From the NCBI GenBank assembly GCA_940671915.1, contig CALNVZ010002100.1, positions 6,278,171 through 6,342,170 of the forward strand: a stretch of DNA of 64,000 bases, in the 5' to 3' direction. The translations under genes and the position numbers were made by a program. Positions 60,601 through 64,000 of the stretch are shown here, in pieces. The DNA comes from Paracentrotus lividus. Taxonomy: Eukaryota; Echinodermata; Echinoidea; Camarodonta; Echinidae. Below the pieces are notes generated by a model. That model was not told the DNA's origin. It saw only the letters and a program-made list of their open reading frames with translations, and searched no databases. The stretch's first letter is position 1; every line of letters starts with the position of its first letter.

Positions 60601-60956
60601 CGATATCGCGGAGGGGGTAATTTTCACTTGTGTGCTTTCTTTGAGGTAAAGAAATGTTTGACAAAACATTTTGTAGGCTATGAATAGAGTCAATATACGA
60701 CACAAATAGACTTTGATCGTCGACAGTCAAGCAAGGAGCAAAAAGTAAACGTTACCTCTAATATTAAGGCACAATCCTCTACATTCCTGGCAAAAGGACC
60801 AACATGATCTAATGAATATTCATTGGATGAAGCTCCGGTATATGGCACCAAACCATACGTGGGTTTAAGACCGACCACCCCACACCAGCTTGCAGGCACA
60901 CGGATCGAACCCCCTTGGTCTCCTCCTATCGCCATGTCAACCTCATTCAAAGCAAC
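47589..60956 (-). CDS. Amidase-signature family hydrolase (N-terminally partial gene)
   Basis: Seven minus-strand exons (201, 75, 169, 63, 101, 184 and 197 nt) join in phase into about 329 residues ending at TAA (47589-47591). [20 protein letters not shown] and [15 protein letters not shown] are the core of the amidase-signature domain; the serine of GGSI is the nucleophile of the Ser-cisSer-Lys triad. The C-terminal half has [18 protein letters not shown] and [20 protein letters not shown], both typical of the family. AS enzymes hydrolyse or transfer amide groups; substrates vary widely (fatty-acid amides, small amides, glutaminyl groups), so none is assigned. Full-length members have roughly 450-600 residues; the part with the catalytic lysine and cis-serine (GGSSG-type motif) must lie right of the window. 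One intron is 9.2 kb and full of transposons. Confidence 0.9.
48479..48541. repeat. Long poly-T tract
   Basis: About 63 consecutive T. Read on the minus strand this is poly-A; no retroelement body is recognisable beside it. Length is likely to be uncertain in the assembly. Confidence 0.9.
48626..48703. repeat. (CT)n microsatellite
   Basis: TCTCTC units with CCCTC interruptions. Confidence 0.95.
48868..49012. mobile_element. Palindromic hairpin element
   Basis: ATTATATTGAATGGCT...GATGGGATACC...ATATTCCACTCG...CCAATATTGCAC on one arm is matched by GTGCAATATTGG, CGTGGAATATT, GGTATCCCAT, AGCCATCCAATATAAT on the other. The arms are about 60 bp with small mismatches, the loop about 15 bp. Located 49 bp from the amidase exon at 49061. 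Confidence 0.85.
49061..49244 (-). CDS. Amidase exon 6 of those present
   Basis: Acceptor TATTGAAAG, donor GTAAAA. Encodes [40 protein letters not shown], then [20 protein letters not shown]. The D-V-x-x-MPTTP block is an AS-family landmark. Phase 0 in, 1 out. Confidence 0.92.
49245..49800. other. Amidase intron
   Basis: AT-rich; no feature beyond splice sites. Confidence 0.5.
49801..49901 (-). CDS. Amidase exon 5 of those present
   Basis: Acceptor TTTATAG, donor GTAATT. Encodes [18 protein letters not shown] then [15 protein letters not shown]. Phase 1 in, 0 out. Confidence 0.88.
49902..50386. other. Amidase intron
   Basis: AT-rich with a poly-G run (50191-50202). No other feature. Confidence 0.5.
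50387..50449 (-). CDS. Amidase exon 4 of those present
   Basis: 63 nt; acceptor AATACAG, donor GTAAAT. Encodes [20 protein letters not shown] then GG across the junctions. Phase 1 both sides. Confidence 0.85.
50619..50834. mobile_element. GAGACGTCTC-rich MITE, copy 2
   Basis: GGTGGTATCTTACCTCGCGG and CGCGAAGTGAGATACCA are inverse. The interior repeats GCGGAGACGTCTCC and GTCCCAAATAGTCTCAAATC. In the amidase intron at 50450-50939. Followed by a short (GA)n at 50850-50875. Confidence 0.85.
50940..51108 (-). CDS. Amidase exon 3 of those present
   Basis: Acceptor TTATTGCAG, donor GTATGG. Encodes [40 protein letters not shown], then [27 protein letters not shown] and EEVSIPLH fit the AS pattern. 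Phase 0 in, 1 out. Confidence 0.9.
51109..51458. other. Start of the 9.2-kb amidase intron
   Basis: Contains a (TTG)n microsatellite at about 51371-51416. Confidence 0.6.
51459..52444. mobile_element. 1-kb fold-back element
   Basis: CACTGTTGCTCGTATAGGTTGGATATTT at the left pairs with the inverse at 52413-52444. Further arms pair over at least 330 bp: TCACTTTTCGG, GGGTTGTCAACCC, CGGCTGACCAAGGCCCCCTCCGTCCTAC and their inverses near 52200-52400. The centre also pairs partly (AGGGGAGGGTC / CCCTCCCCT). TA lies next to the left end. No coding sequence. Confidence 0.88.
53390..53670. repeat. AGATCT/TAGATC-rich segment
   Basis: AGATCT, TAGATC and CTAGATCTAGATC variants occur many times, with CTAGGCCTA phrases. 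This is a low-complexity palindromic block inside the 5.15-kb element, interrupted by a poly-G run (53607-53617). Confidence 0.7.
53763..53918. repeat. (TG)n, (TTTG)n and poly-T/poly-G tract
   Basis: (TG)n at 53763-53790, then TTTG and TTG units, then T (53891-53908) running into G (53909-53918). The apparent Cys/Val/Phe-rich frames are composition artefacts. Confidence 0.95.
55826..55940. repeat. Short TU-like remnant (GGACAATTACCCC)
   Basis: GTATCAGACAATTACCCCTGGACAATTACTCCCAGG then an inverse GTTGTCCGGGTAATTATT about 80 bp later. Its outer phrase GTATCAG is shared with the left edge of the large array at 58028. Nested in the 5.15-kb element. Confidence 0.7.
56076..56162. other. Compact 87-nt hairpin
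   Basis: CTTCGAGAATTCAAAG...GGGTGGG.CGAGCCATTGT pairs with ACAATGGCTCACC...CCCATCCTTTGAATTCTCGAAG; arms about 38 nt with a few mismatches, loop under 10 nt. It could fold like a microRNA precursor, but a small MITE is as likely. Confidence 0.7.
57622..58027. other. Spacer between two elements
   Basis: No coding evidence; a (TTG)n-like run lies at 57865-57895. Confidence 0.5.
58028..59848. mobile_element. TU-like fold-back with inverted minisatellite arms
   Basis: The left arm (58032-58568) is about 35 tandem units of GGACAATTACCCCC (14-17 bp). The right arm (59547-59846) is about 18 units of the inverse, GGGGGTAATTGTCC. Between them lie about 980 bp of unique AT-rich DNA without a recognised gene. 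Long inverted repeats built of short tandem units are the described architecture of sea-urchin TU elements and Drosophila FB elements. Open frames across the arms (repeated [10 protein letters not shown]) are a by-product of the 15-bp period. Confidence 0.85.
60007..60286. mobile_element. GAGACGTCTC-rich MITE, copy 3
   Basis: GGTGGTATCTCACTTCGGGAG and CAAGTGAGATATCACC are inverse. The interior repeats TCGCGGAGACGTCTCCGATACTTTTTTT. It lies 65 bp from the amidase exon at 60352. A partial relative is at about 60552-60616. Confidence 0.85.
60352..60426 (-). CDS. Amidase exon 2 of those present
   Basis: Acceptor CTTTCCAG, donor GTAATC. Encodes [19 protein letters not shown] then PNYSKN; continues the LILE-VIAGYD block typical after the AS core. 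Phase 0 both sides. Confidence 0.9.
60427..60755. other. Short amidase intron
   Basis: Contains a partial GAGACG-type repeat; otherwise plain. Confidence 0.6.
60756..60956 (-). CDS. Amidase exon with nucleophile-serine motif
   Basis: Acceptor GATCTAACCGAG, donor GTAACG. Encodes [19 protein letters not shown], then [39 protein letters not shown] and VEDCALILE. This is the most diagnostic part of the AS domain. Phase 0 both sides. The acceptor lies 31 bp from a transposon end. Confidence 0.95.
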
Positions 60957-60987
60957 CTCGGTTAGATCAAAAAGAAAAGTCACACTA

Positions 60988-62395
60988 CCGAGTGAGTCAG
61001 AAAAAACTTTACACCTAGAAAAATGTCAATAAAAAGAAACCCAATTTATAAACCCCAAATTCTTATACATATTCTGAAAGAGTAACTCCTCCCGCATCTT
61101 TTTGGAACCAATTTTGTGTGTTATATCTTTACGCTTGGATGAATACGGCGCATTGTTTGCGAACATGTAAATTTCGAATTGTGCAAAAGTGAGAGTAAAA
61201 TCAAAACAACAGAAGCTACGAAAAAGCAACTTCAGACTAATTAATATAGCATAACTTTTTAACGAAAACTTGTTGCGCTAAATAACTTGGCAGGGGCGTT
61301 GTTACACATATCGAAGACATTTTGTGTGAAAATGAGTTAGATAATTATGTACACTGTAAAAAAAAAAATACAGACAAAATACAGCAAAGTGATGTCAGCA
61401 GAGTCGCCATACTAAAATGTAATTTAAAATACAGTTTTGCTGTAAATTTCTCCCTTAAGAATAATGTTGAGAAGGAAAAATATCATTAGAGTTTTATAGC
61501 ATACGTATTTGGTTAAAACGGAACAAAATGTGTTACTCCTGATGTATATTTTTCATTTCTCACGTAATTATTTGCAGGAGAAACTTACAACAAAACTGTT
61601 TTTTGAATTACATTTTTTATGGCGACTCTGCTGACAGCAGATTTCCTGTAAAAATACATATATTTTTTAAAGTGTACACTGTAAAAAAATAATACAGCAA
61701 AGTGATGTCAGCAGAGTCGCCATACGAAAATGTAATTTGAAATAACAGTTTGCTGTAAATTTCTCCCTTAAGAATAATGTTGAGAAGGAAAAATATCATT
61801 AGAGTTTTTATAGCATACGTTTTTGGTTAAAACGGAACAAAATGTGTTACTTCTGATGTATATTTTGTATTTCTCACGTAATTATTAGCAGGAGAAATTT
61901 ACAACAAAACTGTTTTTTGAATTACATTTTTTATGGCGACTGTGCTGACAGCAGATTTCCTGTAAAAATACATATATTTTTTACAGTGTACACTGTAAAA
62001 AAATAATACAGCAAAGTGATGTCAGCAGAGTCGCCATACGAATTTCTCCTCTAATAATTAATGAAAGAGAAGAAAAAAAAAATCATTAGAGTTCTATAGC
62101 TTACAATATTTGGTTAAAACGGGAAAAAAGTGTTACTCCTGATGTATATTTTGTATTTCTCACGTAATTATTAGCAGGAGAAATTTACAATAAAACTGTT
62201 TTTTAAATTACATTTTTTATGGCGACTCTGCTGACAGCAGATTTGCTGTAAAAATACAAACATTTTTTACAGTGTAGAGTCAAGCATGAGTGAGCACACG
62301 TCAAAGACAAAATAATCACTTTTCAAAAGTATTAAGAGGCCTTTTTAGGTCTGTCAGTGACAGTTTACATTTTGATGTGTAGGGGAGACCGGGTA
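60988..62395. mobile_element. Truncated fold-back MITE (second copy), with nested insert
   Basis: Starts CCGAGTGAGTCAGAAAAAAC next to TA. Its left arm matches 37617 onward and its loop (CACACGTCAAAGACAAAATAATC to GGTCTGTCAGTGAC, 62290-62370) matches the other copy in opposite orientation. The right arm is missing. Interrupted at 61352-62274 by another family. Confidence 0.85.
61352..62274. mobile_element. Three head-to-tail copies of a CACTGTAAAA MITE
   Basis: Units 61352-61674, 61677-61988 and 61991-62274 each begin CACTGTAAAAAA and end TTTWCAGTG (AAAGTG in unit 1). Each is separated from the next by exactly TA, and TA flanks the block. Each unit folds on GTGATGTCAGCAGAGTCGCCATA and its inverse TATGGCGACTCTGCTGACAGCA. 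Unit 3 has an internal deletion. Confidence 0.92.
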
Positions 62396-62406
62396 TGGAA
62401 GTTACG

Positions 62407-62612
62407 GTAAGCACCCGTTATTCCGAAGGTTCGTAATTCCGAAGGTTCTTTATTCCGAAGTTTCGTTATTCCGAAGGTTCGTCATTCCGAAGGTTCGTTG
62501 TTCCGAAGGTTCGTCATTCCGAATACGAAATAGGGTTCGTTTTTCCGAAGGTTCGTCATTCCGAAAACGAAATAGGGTTCGTCATTCCGAAGGTTCGTCA
62601 TTCCGAAAACGA
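62407..62612. repeat. ATTCCGAAGGTTCGT tandem array
   Basis: About 12 units of ATTCCGAAGGTTCGTN (15-16 bp), the later ones separated by ACGAAATAGGG. A third short-unit family built like the TU-like arms, but only one arm is seen here; no inverse array lies in the remaining 1.4 kb. Confidence 0.9.
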
Positions 62613-64000
62613 AAATTAATACTGTTCAGTTGATTATACACTGTTCATTTTAGGCAGTAGATTATGGACTAGTTAACATCTAGTACTTAATAGTGTATAG
62701 GTAATACTTTCAGTAATAAGTTTTAGTGATTAACACTTATTATAGTGTTTCACAGTTACTTGTCATCTATTGGGTTTGTTATATGTGAAAGTTAATGGAA
62801 AAGTAAGAACTGTGGATTGTTGCGAACCGGATTTCCATAGTATTGTTTTTCTTGCGATCATACGTGTTCAATTCACTTATTACCTCTTTTATCACAATTA
62901 ATATTGTCGTAGGCATTCCGGAGCTCAAGATGTGGTAGCACTTATCATTACGTACTATGAGTACGTATCTACTTGCTTTCTTAATTCATGTTCTGCGTAA
63001 CATATTGTGAGATATATTAAGACAAAAGAGCCTTGAGATAAGTTGCCACCCCTATGGACTATATATAACATAATATTGGCCAATATATTCGACCAAATAT
63101 GTAACACTAGGCATACAAATGACTTCGTCATGGAAGAAGCTCATGAATAATAAACTTTAACTCTTTTGTCCCAAGTGAGCCCAAATCAAGACACACATCT
63201 TGTCAAAGGATAGCTGTAACTCAAACAAAGATGACGTGTTACTTTGAGATAGTGGACAATTTTTCCACTTGACTTGTATTGTTTGGAGGCATAAGAGGTT
63301 TAGTTTCCAATATTACCGACAGGGAAGACAATCTTCATTATTTTCTATTTTACCAGTAGGCCTATGCTTCCTAATCATAATGCACGATGAACATGAAGAT
63401 CAATACATGAATAACCTTGTGATATATACATTAACTTTCATTTACATTGGAATTTACTTTAGCAGCATGAACGAAATGTTCGTTTGTGTGAAGCTTAATT
63501 CATTGATGAAAATTGATACACTTTAATTTCTATCACAGCTTTATTAATGACTACTTTTATAAAGATATGAACATAGGAAGTGTTAAATGTTAACTCTGGT
63601 AGGAACAACGTTACCTCTGTGCACAGATTGAATCGAACATGTCTGTATATTCAATCATTACATGGGGGAAAATGTCCTCTTGTTTTTTTTTTTTTTTTTT
63701 ACTTTACACCATGATGCCACTGAACCTATCATAAAAAAAAATAATAAATAAAAAATACTTTTTTGTATTCCTCATCTCATATAGATCTATCTGTCTGATA
63801 GTTTTTATGGTGATCATTTTTATTCTTACTTAAAAATTATCAACTGTCTGAACATGAAAATTGTATTAATCGGGGATAAGTATACATGCTTGCTGATTTC
63901 AAGCTCCGTACGATGTAGCCTATTTAGAAACACTGCTAACCAAATCTGATTGGAGTACTATAAGAGAGGCCGTAATATGCAATTGGATAGGTAATAGATA
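62613..64000. other. Right edge, no recognised gene
   Basis: AT-rich DNA with a poly-T tract (63682-63700). Probably still intron of the amidase gene, whose upstream exons were not found here. Confidence 0.4.

Overview
The window is animal nuclear DNA: AT-rich, with short exons bounded by GT/AG splice sites, long introns, and dense small DNA transposons, LINE fragments and simple repeats. There are no bacterial-style gene blocks. The repeat repertoire (fold-back elements with tandem ~15-bp units in their arms, resembling sea-urchin TU elements, plus many hairpin MITEs) and the gene content suggest an echinoderm, most likely a sea urchin. That assignment is inference.

Two host genes are supported, arranged tail to tail. 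(1) On the + strand, about 17.1-42.4 kb, lies the 3' two thirds or so of a PTP-PEST family protein tyrosine phosphatase (PTPN12/18/22 type). The exons carry the WPD loop, the HCSAGCGRTG active site, the Q-loop region, a long S/P/T/K-rich tail and a C-terminal motif like the family's CTH domain. Exon phases join consistently from 17137 to the stop at 42375. The first exons (start codon and N-terminal half of the phosphatase domain) were not found and probably lie 5' of the window. (2) On the - strand, about 61.0-47.6 kb, lie the last seven recognisable exons (about 329 residues) of an amidase-signature (AS) family hydrolase. They include the nucleophile-serine motif GGDQGGSIR. The N-terminal exons lie beyond the right edge.

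Layout. 1-17 kb: gene-poor, with decayed LINE reverse-transcriptase fragments, several MITEs (one spanning an assembly gap that looks spurious) and a nested palindrome at 12.6-14.5 kb. 17-42 kb: the phosphatase, with introns holding a 232-bp x3 tandem repeat, fold-back elements, a tRNA-type SINE, a candidate 24-nt microexon and two cases where exon sequence has been duplicated into neighbouring introns. 42-47.6 kb: probable long 3' UTR, then GC-rich short repeats. 47.6-61 kb: the amidase, with one 9.2-kb intron containing a 1-kb fold-back, a 5.15-kb TIR element with perfect 7-bp flanking duplications, and a TU-like element with inverted minisatellite arms. 61-64 kb: a fold-back interrupted by three head-to-tail MITE copies, then another ~15-bp tandem array.

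The two genes show no functional link: one is a cytosolic signalling phosphatase, the other an amide hydrolase. The most notable signals are the transposon architecture (nesting that fixes insertion order, TA-phased tandem MITEs, the 5.15-kb element) and the disturbed but partly repairable structure of the phosphatase gene (exon duplication with a built-in stop, frame breaks in the large tail exon, microexon).
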